This document shows positions 14,536-23,328 of a stretch of DNA of 64,000 nt, in pieces. Below the pieces are notes generated by a model. The model saw nothing but the letters and a program-made list of their open reading frames with translations. It had not been told where the DNA came from and made no database searches. The stretch is from the NCBI GenBank assembly GCA_910577325.1, contig CAJTMR010000013.1, forward strand, positions 1 to 64,000, written 5' to 3'. The position numbers were made by a program, and so were the translations under genes. Position 1 is the stretch's first letter, and each line of letters begins with the position of its first letter. This DNA is from an uncultured Parabacteroides sp. GTDB lineage: Bacteria > Bacteroidota > Bacteroidia > Bacteroidales > Tannerellaceae.

Positions 14536-16086
14536 ATGGACGAAAGACCGGACAACAGCCAGCAGTTGATGGATATTCTTCTTGTCATGGATCAGGAGAA
14601 AAAGACCATCCAAGCCGTCAGCGGAGTAAAAGACGGAGAGTTACAAACCAAGAACCCGTTAGAGGACAACAACGACCTGCTACGGGTAGATCGCCACGGA
14701 GATATGTTCTCCAACTTCTTTTCCAATCTCTGGAACCAGTTGAAAGATCCTACCCGTTTCCATTTCTTCCGTGTGCCGGAAGAGGATGTGCAACGGGTAG
14801 CGGCAGATTTCCAGCAGACCGTGCAGAACCCCACGCCCGAAGGACAGGCACGTATGGCACAGTACGAGGTACAACATCCCGCACAGGCACAACAACAGGG
14901 CGAGCAACAGGCGCAGCCTGCCGCCGGGCAGCAGCAACAGCAGCCGACAGATGCACCGCAGCAAGGGCAGGCACAGCAACAGCCGCAGTACAAGTACGAC
15001 GTGGAAAAGATAGATTGGAACTCGCTCGCCAATCTCGGCATCAAACGTGAACAGATCGAGCAGAACGGTATGCTCGACCAGATGTTACGGGGCTTCCAGA
15101 CCGACAAGACCGTCCGGGTATATTTCAATCTCGATTCGATCTCCCATGCCAACGACAGCCAGCTTTCCTTGCGTGAAGCCCCCGACGGCAGGGTAGTCGT
15201 TTGCAGCCACGGTATTCTCGATCCCCAAAAGTTACAGCAGCAATTCTTCGGGCATACCTTCACGAAGGAAGATAGCGATGCTATCAAGACCGCCGGGAAC
15301 ATGGGGCGCATTGTCGAACTCACCAACCGGGCGGGCGAGAAAGTCCCGTCCCTCGTCAGCCGTAACCAGAAAACGAACGAACTGGCATCCTTCCCGGCTG
15401 ACAAGGTGCGCATCCCGGCGGAAAAGAACGGGCATATCTTCACCCCGGACGAGGTGGCACGGCTGAAAAAGGGCGAAGCCGTGGTATGTAAATTCCAGAC
15501 CAAAGCCAAAGAGGGGCAGAAGCCCAAAACCTACGAAGCCCCCGTCCAGTTCAACGCCGCCAAGATGCAACTCGAATTGTTGTTCAATGACCGGGCTAAA
15601 CTGGCGATGGACGCACACAAGGAGTTACAGAAACAGATTGCCAATCAGGAAGTCCCCAAGACCTTCCGCAAGCAGGAACTCACCGAAAAGTCGCAAACGG
15701 AACTTGCGGGCGGCGGCACAGTCAAAGTTTCCGGTTTGAAAGACAAGAACGGCAAACCTTATCAGGGGTACATCACATGGCAGCCCGGACAGAAATACCC
15801 CGCCTTCATGTTCCCCAAGGATTACCACGCCGCACTTGAAGAGGGACGTGTCAAACCCGCCGTCGAGAACGAGGTGCAGGTAGCCGTCAATTCCGAGGGC
15901 AAGACCAACGAAGCCACCAAGAGCCTGAAAGAAGCCTTGCAGTCCGCACAAACCCGTCCCACCGGAGAGCAGAAGGAGCAGCAAGACCGCAAGCAGGAAC
16001 AGAAAGAGGGCAAGAAAGAAGATAAGAAACAGGAGCAGCAACAGGACAAGCCCAAACCCCGGCAGCGCAAAAGTCCCCGCCTCTGA
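14536..16086 (+). CDS. DUF4099/DUF3945 mobile-element protein
   Basis: A 516-residue soluble protein always found just upstream of topB in Bacteroidales elements. It has a short N-terminal domain (residues 1-105) and a Q/A/P-rich linker (about 112-155, mostly glutamine). A DUF4099-like segment follows (about 160-235, IDWNSLANLGIKREQIEQNG), then a DUF3945-like segment (about 237-350, GHTFTKEDSDAIKTAGNMGR). The Q/K/E/D tail ends in basic residues (KPRQRKSPRL). The protein is strongly charged and probably binds nucleic acid or the topoisomerase; the role is not established. The plus-strand leader and the minus-strand cargo operon diverge here. A hairpin terminator follows. Confidence 0.75.
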   Translation: MDERPDNSQQLMDILLVMDQEKKTIQAVSGVKDGELQTKNPLEDNNDLLRVDRHGDMFSNFFSNLWNQLKDPTRFHFFRVPEEDVQRVAADFQQTVQNPTPEGQARMAQYEVQHPAQAQQQGEQQAQPAAGQQQQQPTDAPQQGQAQQQPQYKYDVEKIDWNSLANLGIKREQIEQNGMLDQMLRGFQTDKTVRVYFNLDSISHANDSQLSLREAPDGRVVVCSHGILDPQKLQQQFFGHTFTKEDSDAIKTAGNMGRIVELTNRAGEKVPSLVSRNQKTNELASFPADKVRIPAEKNGHIFTPDEVARLKKGEAVVCKFQTKAKEGQKPKTYEAPVQFNAAKMQLELLFNDRAKLAMDAHKELQKQIANQEVPKTFRKQELTEKSQTELAGGGTVKVSGLKDKNGKPYQGYITWQPGQKYPAFMFPKDYHAALEEGRVKPAVENEVQVAVNSEGKTNEATKSLKEALQSAQTRPTGEQKEQQDRKQEQKEGKKEDKKQEQQQDKPKPRQRKSPRL

Positions 16087-16131
16087 TACCCGTTTTATCC
16101 GGTAAGATGATCACAAGTAACTATCCGAGTT

Positions 16132-16161
16132 GTCCCGTCCCCAAGTGACGGGACACTTTTT
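16132..16161 (+). terminator. Terminator or attenuator before topB
   Basis: GTCCCGTC (16132-16139) and GACGGGAC (16147-16154) form a perfect 8-bp stem followed by ACTTTTT. It lies 27 bp upstream of the topB start, so read-through would control topB expression. Confidence 0.75.
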
Positions 16162-16187
16162 GTCAAACCATTAAAAACTAAAGAAAT

Positions 16188-18287
16188 ATGATTACAGCAA
16201 TTATCGCAGAGAAACCTTCCGTTGCGAAGGACATAGCAAACGTGTTGAATGTTCGCCAGCGTCACGATGGCTACCTCTCAGGCAACGACTACCTCGTTAC
16301 CTGGGCGTTCGGCCATCTCGTCCAGCTTGCCATGCCCGATGCTTACGGATTCTCCGGCTTCCGCCGTGAAAACCTTCCCATCATCCCGCAGGAGTTCAAG
16401 TTCATCCCCCGCCAGATACGGGAAGGCAAAGAGTACAAATCCGATCCCGGCGTACTCAAACAACTAAAGGTCATTAACGAAGTTTTCGCCCAGTCCGACC
16501 GGATCATCGTGGCAACCGATGCGGGTCGTGAAGGCGAAGGAATCTTCCGCTATATTTACAACTACCTCGGTTGCCGCAAGCCTTTCGTCCGCTTGTGGAT
16601 TTCCTCGCTGACCGACCGTGCCATCCGTGACGGGCTGGATAAGCTCAAACCCGGCAGCGATTACGATAACCTCTACCGTGCCGCCGAAGCCCGTGCCATC
16701 GCCGACTATCTGGTCGGCATCAACAGCACGCAGGCACTTTCCATCGCCGCCGGACAAGGAATTTTCTCGCTCGGACGGGTGCAGACACCCACCTTGATGA
16801 TGATCTGCTCCCGCTATCTGGAGAACAGGAATTTCACCCCGCAGACCTATTACCAGCTAAAGGTCACGGCGGAAAAGGACGGCACGCCCTTCTCCGCCAT
16901 CTCCGAACACAAATACGAAACCCTTCCGGCAGCAACCACCGCCCTTAGTGCCGTTACCGCCACGGGCACGGTCACCGTTGCCGATGTGCAGCGCAAGGAA
17001 GTGAACCAAGAACCGCCATTGCTCTACGACCTCACCACGTTGCAGAAAGAAGCCAACAGCAAGCTCGGCTTTTCAGCCGACAAAACCCTTTCCATAGCGC
17101 AGTCGCTTTACGAGAAAAAGGTACTTAGCTACCCCCGTACCGGCTCCCGCTTTATCTCCGACGATGTTTTCGACGAAATCCCGTCCCGCATCGCCCTTTT
17201 GGAGCAATACCCCGCTTTCTCTGCCTATGCCGCCACCCTGAAAGGGACGGCACTCAACCGCCGTAGCGTGGACGCAGGAAAAGTCACCGATCACCATGCT
17301 CTGATTATTACCGAATGTCTGCCCGGCGAACTGCCGGAGGACGAGCGCAAGGTGTACGATATGGTTGCCGCCCGCCTGCTCGAATCCTTCTCCGCCCGTT
17401 GCGTAAAGGACGTTACAACCGTCCGTTTCACCGCAGCGGGTAGCGACTTTACCACCAAAGGGACAATAATCAAGTCCGCCGGATGGCGTGCCGTCCGTGG
17501 CGAGAAGGACGAGGAAGAAGAATCCGCCGTCCTTCCGCCCTTGCAGCCCGGCGAAACCTTCCCCCTGCAATCGGCGGAGAACGTGGAGAAACAGACCAAG
17601 CCCCGTCCCCTGCACACCGAGAGCAGCCTGCTTTCGGCAATGGAGAGTTGCGGCAGGGAGTTGCAGGAAACCGAACTGCGGGACAGCCTGAAAGACATCG
17701 GTATCGGCACACCCGCCACCCGTGCGTCCATTATCGAAACCCTGTTCTCCCGTGACTACGTGCGCCGTGACAAGAAGAACCTTGTCCCGACCGGGAAAGG
17801 TCTGGCAGTGTACCATACCGTAAAGGGTAAACGCATTGCCGATGTCGAAATGACCGGGCAATGGGAAACCGCCCTTGCCCGCATCGAGACGGGCGAAATG
17901 GACGCAGCCACGTTCCGCAAGGGAATAGAAGTCTATACCGCCCAGATCACCGAGGAACTTTTGCAGATGCAGGTATCGGTTGCGGACGGTGAACGCATCC
18001 CTTGCCCCAAATGCCAGTCCGGGCGCATCCTCTTCTATCCGAAAGTCGCCAAGTGCAGCAACGTCGATTGTGGTGTTACCATCTTCCGCAACAAGGGCGG
18101 GAAGGAACTTACCGACAAACAGATTACCGACCTTGTAACCAAAGGCAAAACGTCCCTAATCAAAGGCTTTAAGAACAAGGATGGCAAAACCTTCGATGCG
18201 CACGTCACCTTCGACAAGGACTTCCGCACCGTGTACGAGTTCCCGCCCCGCACGGACAAGGCAAAAGGAAAGGGCGGCAGACGATGA
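16188..18287 (+). CDS. topB: DNA topoisomerase III (type IA)
   Basis: A 699-residue type IA topoisomerase that relaxes and decatenates DNA through a 5'-phosphotyrosine link. The Toprim domain opens MITAIIAEKPSVAKDIANVL with the glutamate of EKPS and the acidic TDAGREGEGIFR. The central domain has LGRVQTPTLMMI. The catalytic tyrosine is Y315 in LSYPRTGSRF. The C-terminal part carries a four-cysteine zinc ribbon (CPKCQSGRI...CSNVDCG, around residues 606-627). Length and motifs are complete. Element-borne topB copies are standard in CTnDOT-like elements and may assist excision and strand processing during transfer. Its stop overlaps the next gene as ATGA. Confidence 0.93.
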   Translation: MITAIIAEKPSVAKDIANVLNVRQRHDGYLSGNDYLVTWAFGHLVQLAMPDAYGFSGFRRENLPIIPQEFKFIPRQIREGKEYKSDPGVLKQLKVINEVFAQSDRIIVATDAGREGEGIFRYIYNYLGCRKPFVRLWISSLTDRAIRDGLDKLKPGSDYDNLYRAAEARAIADYLVGINSTQALSIAAGQGIFSLGRVQTPTLMMICSRYLENRNFTPQTYYQLKVTAEKDGTPFSAISEHKYETLPAATTALSAVTATGTVTVADVQRKEVNQEPPLLYDLTTLQKEANSKLGFSADKTLSIAQSLYEKKVLSYPRTGSRFISDDVFDEIPSRIALLEQYPAFSAYAATLKGTALNRRSVDAGKVTDHHALIITECLPGELPEDERKVYDMVAARLLESFSARCVKDVTTVRFTAAGSDFTTKGTIIKSAGWRAVRGEKDEEEESAVLPPLQPGETFPLQSAENVEKQTKPRPLHTESSLLSAMESCGRELQETELRDSLKDIGIGTPATRASIIETLFSRDYVRRDKKNLVPTGKGLAVYHTVKGKRIADVEMTGQWETALARIETGEMDAATFRKGIEVYTAQITEELLQMQVSVADGERIPCPKCQSGRILFYPKVAKCSNVDCGVTIFRNKGGKELTDKQITDLVTKGKTSLIKGFKNKDGKTFDAHVTFDKDFRTVYEFPPRTDKAKGKGGRR

Positions 18288-18751
18288 ACGGCTGGTTATC
18301 CGTGGAAGAAGCCGCCCGTATATGCGGTACGGACGTGCAGCGCATCACCCTCTGGATGAACGGCAACCACATCGCTTTTGCCCGTTTCGATACCGTCCTG
18401 ATGATTGACAGCGCATCCCTTTTCGCCCTCTTCGAGCGCAACCGGGTAGATACCATCTATGACGATATGCAGCCGGAGAAGGGACGGGGCAGACCGGGCA
18501 AGCACCGCAGGCTGTTAGACACCCCGCTGGACGATTTCGGCTTGTCGCAGCGCATCGTCAGGGCTTGCCGTGAACTAAGCCTGTTCACGGTCGAACACCT
18601 GCTTATCCACCTTCGCCGCTATCGTTTCTCCCGTCTGCACTGTGTCCGCAATTTCGGCAGCCAGTCAACAACCGAAATTCTTTTGCGGCTACGCAAGGAC
18701 GGGCTGATAGACGACGGCGGCAGCCGGGATTTCCGGGTATTATACCCTTAA
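18284..18751 (+). CDS. HTH protein with RpoA-CTD-like domain
   Basis: A 155-residue protein. Residues 1-60 form an excisionase-type helix-turn-helix with a wing (LSVEEAARICGTDVQRITLW, then HIAFARFDTVLMI). Residues about 85-150 (LDDFGLSQRIVRACRELSLF ... NFGSQSTTEILLRLRKDGL) resemble the C-terminal domain of RNA polymerase alpha, with its LSxRxxN..L....T..L and helix-hairpin-helix-like pattern. Such a fusion could contact DNA and polymerase. It is coupled to topB by a 4-bp overlap. Specific function is unknown. Confidence 0.65.
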   Translation: MNGWLSVEEAARICGTDVQRITLWMNGNHIAFARFDTVLMIDSASLFALFERNRVDTIYDDMQPEKGRGRPGKHRRLLDTPLDDFGLSQRIVRACRELSLFTVEHLLIHLRRYRFSRLHCVRNFGSQSTTEILLRLRKDGLIDDGGSRDFRVLYP

Positions 18752-18766
18752 TCCCATAATAATTAG

Positions 18767-18856
18767 TACCTTTGCCAATCGGTCACTCCGAACGGGCAGC
18801 TTAGCCTTTTCAGAGTGACCGGATGGCAGACGTTCAGGGCAGCAATACCCCGAACG
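18767..18856 (+). promoter_or_regulatory. Promoter and hairpin leader of the DUF1016 gene
   Basis: A -7 box TACCTTTG (18767-18774) is followed in the transcribed leader by two stems: CGGTCACTC (18780-18788) with GAGTGACCG (18813-18821), and CGTTC (18831-18835) with GAACG (18852-18856) plus an inner GGG/CCC. Two strong hairpins in a 110-nt leader suggest RNA-level control or a recombination border. Confidence 0.55.
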
Positions 18857-18886
18857 CCTTTAATCAACTTTCAATAATAGTATGAT

Positions 18887-20017
18887 ATGAATTTTGAACA
18901 ATTAGCAACCATCATAACCGACACGCACCAACAGCTACAACAAAGTGCGGTCAAAGCCGTAAACCAATGCCAGACTATGCGTAACTGGTTAATGGGATTT
19001 TATATCGTGGAGTTCGAGCAGAACGGGGAAGATCGTGCTGTGTATGGCGATTTGTTATTAAAGAATTTAGAAAAACGAATAGATCAGCAAGGGTTAAATG
19101 TCACTTTGTTTCAATGGGCAAGAAAATTCTATCTTACTTACCCGACTTTTGCAAGGCTGATAGATAATTTATTCCATCAGATTTATGCGACAATGTCGCA
19201 TAAATCTTTGCAGAATGGTGGGGAACAAATTTATGCGACACTGTCGCATAAATTACAATGTTCTGATAAAGAAGATGATAACAACAAAATATCAGCAGAG
19301 AAATTAATCTCTTCTATATCATTTTCTCACTTTATCGAACTGATGAAGATAGACAATCCGGTCAAGCGCATGTATTACGAAATGCTAACCATCCAGACCG
19401 GGCTTTCCGTCCGTGAACTAAGACGGCAAATCGGAGCATTGAGTTACGAGCGTGTCGGCTTGTCCGGTGATATGGAATATGCGCTTACCGCTATCAGGCA
19501 GAAAATACATCCGCAAACCGTAACCGATGTTGTCAAAGATGATTATTTCTTTGAGTTTCTGAACATACCGCAACAACGGGCTTTACTTCTTAAAGAGAAT
19601 GAACTCGAAACCCGGTTGCTCGACCATTTGCGTGACTTCATTATTGAATTAGGAAATGGCTTTTGTTTCGAGGCAAGACAAAAGCGCATCCTTATCGGTG
19701 ACGAGTATTTTTTTATTGATATGGTCTTTTACCACCGTATTCTTAAAGCTCATATTTTGCTGGAAGTCAAAATTTCTCCATTCGCCCACGCCCATGTATC
19801 ACAGCTTTATTCATACCTGAACTACTACAAAGCCGAAGTCATGGAACCGGACGATAACCCGCCCATCGGTATTTTATTGGTAACGGACAAGAACGATGCA
19901 CTGGTACAATATACCACTGCCGGACTGGACGAGCAGATATTTGTTTCTAAATACAAGCTCCAACTACCGACCGAGCAGCAACTCAAAGACTTAATCCTAA
20001 AGACCATCCACCAGTAA
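18887..20017 (+). CDS. DUF1016/YhcG-family PDDEXK nuclease
   Basis: A 376-residue protein. An N-terminal helical domain (about residues 10-110: MRNWLMGFYIVEFEQNGEDR, LEKRIDQQGLNVTLFQWARKF) is followed by a short variable linker. The C-terminal PDDEXK-type domain (about 215-376) shows the family's LIGDEYFFIDMVFYHR segment, then ILLEVKISPFAHAHVSQL (acidic D, then E-x-K) and YLNYYKAEV. YhcG-like proteins occur beside restriction systems and on mobile elements and are thought to be defence or DNA-repair nucleases; the substrate is unproven. The linker contains two intragenic palindromes (see repeat). No restriction or methylase gene lies nearby, so it is a stand-alone copy with its own promoter. 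Confidence 0.85.
   Translation: MNFEQLATIITDTHQQLQQSAVKAVNQCQTMRNWLMGFYIVEFEQNGEDRAVYGDLLLKNLEKRIDQQGLNVTLFQWARKFYLTYPTFARLIDNLFHQIYATMSHKSLQNGGEQIYATLSHKLQCSDKEDDNNKISAEKLISSISFSHFIELMKIDNPVKRMYYEMLTIQTGLSVRELRRQIGALSYERVGLSGDMEYALTAIRQKIHPQTVTDVVKDDYFFEFLNIPQQRALLLKENELETRLLDHLRDFIIELGNGFCFEARQKRILIGDEYFFIDMVFYHRILKAHILLEVKISPFAHAHVSQLYSYLNYYKAEVMEPDDNPPIGILLVTDKNDALVQYTTAGLDEQIFVSKYKLQLPTEQQLKDLILKTIHQ
19181..19254. repeat. Two intragenic palindromes in the DUF1016 gene
   Basis: ATTTATGCGACA and its reverse complement flank one central base, once at 19181-19205 and again at 19228-19254 (extended by one pair). Both copies are in frame and encode IYATMSHK and IYATLSHK in the linker between the two domains. 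The arms are perfect although the sequence is translated. Confidence 0.85.
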
Positions 20018-20112
20018 TGAAGAGAGTAAATGCGCAACCGCTTGTTGCGCATTTGTCTTTTCCCAATTTGGCAACAGGCGGTTGCCAAATTACGAAACTG
20101 CCAGTTTCGTAA

Positions 20113-20598
20113 TTACACCCTTCCGTACACCATTTGAACCTTCTCGCCGTCCAGCACCTTACAAGACCGCACCACCCATGCCGCACCGTCCCCCGTAATA
20201 TGCCGCAAAGCCTTTTCGTCACCCCCTGCAACCACAGGCAATGTAACTACCACAATCTCATCCGCCAGCCCGCTATTCAGCAGCACAGCCGCAATTCCTT
20301 CGCCATAGGCGACCATTACCCCGTCACCCGCAGCTTTCATCCGTGAGAGTTCCGCCACGGCATCCCCCGTGATGAACTGCACCCCTTCTTTTTCCGTCAG
20401 GTTACAATCGGCTTGCGCCACTACAAAAGTTTCTTTCTCCGCCAGCGGCCAGCCGAGGTGATTCATAAATACATCCAGATAAGTTTCTTCATCCAAGAGC
20501 AGGCAATCGGCTTTCAGAATAGCATCGTCCACCTGCTTGTCGGCACGGGCAGGGCATCCGTCAATCGTTTGGTACACATACAAAGTAATCTGTTTCAT
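20113..20598 (-). CDS. RibD C-terminal / dihydrofolate-reductase-like protein
   Basis: A 161-residue protein with the DHFR/RibD_C fold pattern: an N-terminal strand MKQITLYVYQTIDG (family: VxxSLDGxIA), LLLDEETYLDV, TFVVAQ, then a glycine-containing segment VMVAYGEGIAAVLLNSGLAD and the closing strand EIVVVTLPVVAGGDEKAL. Members reduce pyrimidine- or pterin-like substrates with NADPH or are uncharacterised reductases. The usual GGxxL is altered to YGEGIAAVLL. The substrate cannot be assigned. It lies alone on the minus strand behind a structured leader and convergent with the DUF1016 gene. Confidence 0.65.
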   Translation of the reverse strand: MKQITLYVYQTIDGCPARADKQVDDAILKADCLLLDEETYLDVFMNHLGWPLAEKETFVVAQADCNLTEKEGVQFITGDAVAELSRMKAAGDGVMVAYGEGIAAVLLNSGLADEIVVVTLPVVAGGDEKALRHITGDGAAWVVRSCKVLDGEKVQMVYGRV

Positions 20599-20645
20599 AA
20601 CACTTTTCTTTTTATCGGTTATGCCCGCCAGCCGCCATAAAAGAA

Positions 20646-20718
20646 CAGCGTGAACTCACACTATTCTTACACGATGGTACTGGCATACCAGACAAACAGA
20701 ATAGGCAAATCCACGCTG
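20646..20718 (-). promoter_or_regulatory. Structured 5' leader of the RibD-like gene
   Basis: Three nested stems stack on one axis: CAGCGTG/CACGCTG (20646-20652 and 20712-20718), CTATTCT/AGAATAG (20661-20667 and 20698-20704), and TGGTA/TACCA (20675-20679 and 20686-20690). Read on the minus strand this folds into one long arm about 48 nt upstream of the gene start. I do not recognise a known riboswitch consensus. Confidence 0.5.
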
Positions 20719-20905
20719 CATATAGGTACAGCATGAACATTGCGCCATTCGTCTTGTTTGTCAAAAAAGTGCCAGTTTTTCGTGTAAGACGGATTGCGAA
20801 CGTACAATCTATATAATCAAAACCCGCTTGCGTTCAAGCCGGGCAATGAACTTTCATATTTTCTGTTGCAAATATAGTGCAAACCAACCGAACTACAAAA
20901 GAATA

Positions 20906-20935
20906 GCCCCGCCTTATCTAACGACAAAGCGGGGC
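20906..20935 (-). terminator. Hairpin terminator downstream of the small HTH gene
   Basis: GCCCCGC (20906-20912) and GCGGGGC (20929-20935) form a 7-bp stem 13 bp after the stop of the minus-strand HTH gene. On the minus strand it is followed by TATTCTTTTG, a modest U-rich tract. Confidence 0.65.
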
Positions 20936-20948
20936 AACCGTTCACTTT

Positions 20949-21251
20949 TCACTTTCGCTTTCTCTCCGCCACTGCATCGAATCGGTTGCGGATAAACTCA
21001 TGTACATCTTTCGCCCGGTAGAATACCTTCCCGCTGATCGTGAAGTAGGGCAGCAGCCCCATAGCACGGTAACGCTGCAACGTCCGTATGCCCACTTTCA
21101 GCAGCAGGCACAAGTCCTGATTATCCAGCACCTCTTCACCGTCCAGTTGGCTGTTCTTTTTCAGCACCCTTTCCAGCAGCTTTTCGGTCGTGTCGAACCG
21201 CTGCATGATCCGCTGCATCCAGCCTTCAAACTCTTCCCTGTCCGTGTACAT
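20949..21251 (-). CDS. Helix-turn-helix (excisionase-like) protein
   Basis: A 100-residue protein starting MYTDREEFEGWMQRIMQRFD. The HTH_17/MerR-like domain (about residues 42-90) reads LDNQDLCLLLKVGIRTLQRY, RAMGLLPYFTISGKVFYRAKDVHEFIRNRF. This type is typical of element-encoded excisionase or replication-control proteins. Start 21251 overlaps the primase stop by 26 bp and gives the family's usual opening; the frame extends 12 codons further upstream without support. The second HTH protein of the same class (23291-23701) sits on the other side of the primase. Confidence 0.8.
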   Translation of the reverse strand: MYTDREEFEGWMQRIMQRFDTTEKLLERVLKKNSQLDGEEVLDNQDLCLLLKVGIRTLQRYRAMGLLPYFTISGKVFYRAKDVHEFIRNRFDAVAERKRK

Positions 21252-23328
21252 AGTAATCTCCTTCCTTTTCGACGATTTCCTTCTCACGCATATAGCGGAT
21301 ATATCCCTTTGCCGTCCGTTCCTTCACTTCCAGCATCTCCTGTATCAGTTCGCACAGTTCGATGTAGCCATACTTCTCCTGCCGGGTGAACGCTTCCCGT
21401 GCCATTTCCGCCAGTTCCTTCTCCTTGCGCTTCTCCTTCTCCGCACGGGGCTTTTCACCCACGTACACGGGCATCCCCATCTGCTTGTCCCAGCGGAACT
21501 GCATGATAGGAATATCCAGCGGGCTGCCGTCACGCACTTTCAACGCCTTCACGACCGAGATTTCCGGGTTCTCGTCCTTCTCTATCGAGAGGATAGCCGC
21601 CGACTTGCGCTGCAACTCGCTGCCCAAGTGCCCCCTTAACTTCAACCCGTTCGGGACAAAATGCACCACGGCGGCGATGCACGTGCGGTAAATCCCCGCC
21701 AACCGGTAAATCTCGTCTATCAATGCCACGCTTTCCCCCTCGTCATTGGCGCAGCGTATCAAGTCCGCCACCCCGTCGATCACCACCAGATGAATCCCCC
21801 CGTGCAGGTAATGGTACTTATCCATGCTCTGCATGATAGCCGTCAGCCGCTCGCTCCGTGACATTCCCGTCAGGCAGTACACGTGCAGGTAGGACGGCAT
21901 CTTCTCCCGTCCTGCACGCCGCAGCATCCGCCCCGTGTTCTTGTACAGTTGTTGCTCGCTCTGCTCCGTATCGTAGAGCAGCACCGCACGCCCTTTCCGG
22001 TTCGGCTCTACCCGAACGCCCAGCAAGTCCGCTTCCGTTTCCCTTTCCTGAATCGCCCCGGCGACCAGCGCAGCCGTATAGTTGCTTTTTCCCGTGCCTT
22101 CCCCGCCCGTGATGCAGAGGATGTTCTCTTCCGAACCCAGCGGCACGTCCCCGGCGGTCACGATGGCGACCGCCTGCTGTGGCGGGTGGTCGTAGTCGAT
22201 CTCGCAGGATTTCAATACCGCCATCGTGTCACCGTACAGGCTATCCAGCATTTTAAGGAACAGCTTCACGAACTCGTCCCGTGTCCGTCCCGCCTTGAAG
22301 TAGTCCGACACGTCCTTGTCCGTCTTTTCACCCGTCAGCGGCAGCACCAGCCGTTTCACCCCGTACTCCGTTAGCTGCTGTCGGTGTTTCTCGGAGCTTT
22401 CCAGCCCTATCTTATCCACATCATACAGCAGCACGATATGCTTGAACCGATACACCAGCTTCCGGATGATCTTGGCAGGTATCGCCGATGTTTCCGAATT
22501 GAAACAGATCGCATGGAACCCGTGTGCCGCCAGCGTCAGCACGTCCTTTTCCCCGCCCGTCAGGAACAGCGTGTCACCTTTGGGCGGCAACTCTTCCAGC
22601 CCGAAACAGTAGTTATCTCCCGTATGACCGCCGTACACGAACCGTACTTCCGATTTCGGGCGGTACACCTTCACGCCCCATTTCCCCACGTACCCAAATA
22701 TCGGTTCTATGGTTGTGGACGTGAAACCGAACGCTTTCCCGTCTTTCGTTTCGCTCCGGTATTCCTTCAACGACTGCACCCCGTATCGGTTCAGCACCGC
22801 TTCCGTTATCCCGTACCCAGCCCAATACTCCAGTTCCTTTTCCGTGAACGGCTGCTGCACCGTCCGGTACGGGCGTGGCTTGTGTTCCGGCTCTGCTGCC
22901 CGTTCTTCCGTCCCGGTCGGCTCTGCCGTCCCGTCACCGTTCATCCCGTTTCCTTCCGCCAACGGGACAACCCGCATGGCAGCCTGCCGTTCCCGTACCG
23001 TTTCCGGCGGCACATCCTCGCTGATACCCAGACACAGCTCACGGTCTATCGTTTCCAGTATCTCCACGAAGTCGGCGGCGTTCTTGCAGTCCAGCCCCTT
23101 GATTTTCGCCACGATAAAGAAACAGTCGCCCGAAAAGTCCCCGTTCCCGAAGTCCTTCATCCTGTACGTCCCGCTACGGCGGTCATAATACACGTTGCAC
23201 GAAGCCTTGCTGTCCTCGTACAGCGGGTTCAGGAAATTCCTGCCTACCCGCCACTTCACGGGCAGGTAGTGGCGGAACACGTCCAGCCCGTTACTTGTCC
23301 TTGCCAGTATTTCCTCTTTTCTTACCAT
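21226..23328 (-). CDS. Mobile-element primase/helicase-like protein (Toprim plus RecA-like ATPase)
   Basis: A 700-residue protein (707 if the ATG at 23349 is used). Residues 1-110 hold a DNA-primase-like N-domain (RKEEILARTSNGLDVFRHYL, FLNPLYEDSKASCNVYYDRR). The middle has a Toprim-like segment (DTLFLTGGEKDVLTLAAHGF ... HIVLLYDVDKIG). The C-terminal part has a RecA/DnaB-like ATPase with Walker A ITGGEGTGKSNYTAAL and Walker B LVVIDGVADLI. The tail (YIELCELIQEMLEVKERTAK) resembles a winged helix. It is probably the replication-initiation or priming protein of the element. MVRKEEIL is preferred as start by family comparison. The gene overlaps both neighbours, indicating a compact three-gene operon. 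Confidence 0.83.
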   Translation of the reverse strand: MVRKEEILARTSNGLDVFRHYLPVKWRVGRNFLNPLYEDSKASCNVYYDRRSGTYRMKDFGNGDFSGDCFFIVAKIKGLDCKNAADFVEILETIDRELCLGISEDVPPETVRERQAAMRVVPLAEGNGMNGDGTAEPTGTEERAAEPEHKPRPYRTVQQPFTEKELEYWAGYGITEAVLNRYGVQSLKEYRSETKDGKAFGFTSTTIEPIFGYVGKWGVKVYRPKSEVRFVYGGHTGDNYCFGLEELPPKGDTLFLTGGEKDVLTLAAHGFHAICFNSETSAIPAKIIRKLVYRFKHIVLLYDVDKIGLESSEKHRQQLTEYGVKRLVLPLTGEKTDKDVSDYFKAGRTRDEFVKLFLKMLDSLYGDTMAVLKSCEIDYDHPPQQAVAIVTAGDVPLGSEENILCITGGEGTGKSNYTAALVAGAIQERETEADLLGVRVEPNRKGRAVLLYDTEQSEQQLYKNTGRMLRRAGREKMPSYLHVYCLTGMSRSERLTAIMQSMDKYHYLHGGIHLVVIDGVADLIRCANDEGESVALIDEIYRLAGIYRTCIAAVVHFVPNGLKLRGHLGSELQRKSAAILSIEKDENPEISVVKALKVRDGSPLDIPIMQFRWDKQMGMPVYVGEKPRAEKEKRKEKELAEMAREAFTRQEKYGYIELCELIQEMLEVKERTAKGYIRYMREKEIVEKEGDYYVHGQGRV

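Noticed and set aside
14592..15527. A 311-codon minus-strand frame opposite the DUF4099 gene
   Set aside because: Cys/Ser-rich shadow of the glutamine-rich plus-strand protein, without promoter or homology.
18766..18775. GTACCTTTGC as an attachment core of the element
   Set aside because: It matches the usual TAnnTTTG promoter box and stands at promoter distance from a gene in the middle of the element, so an att role is not needed.
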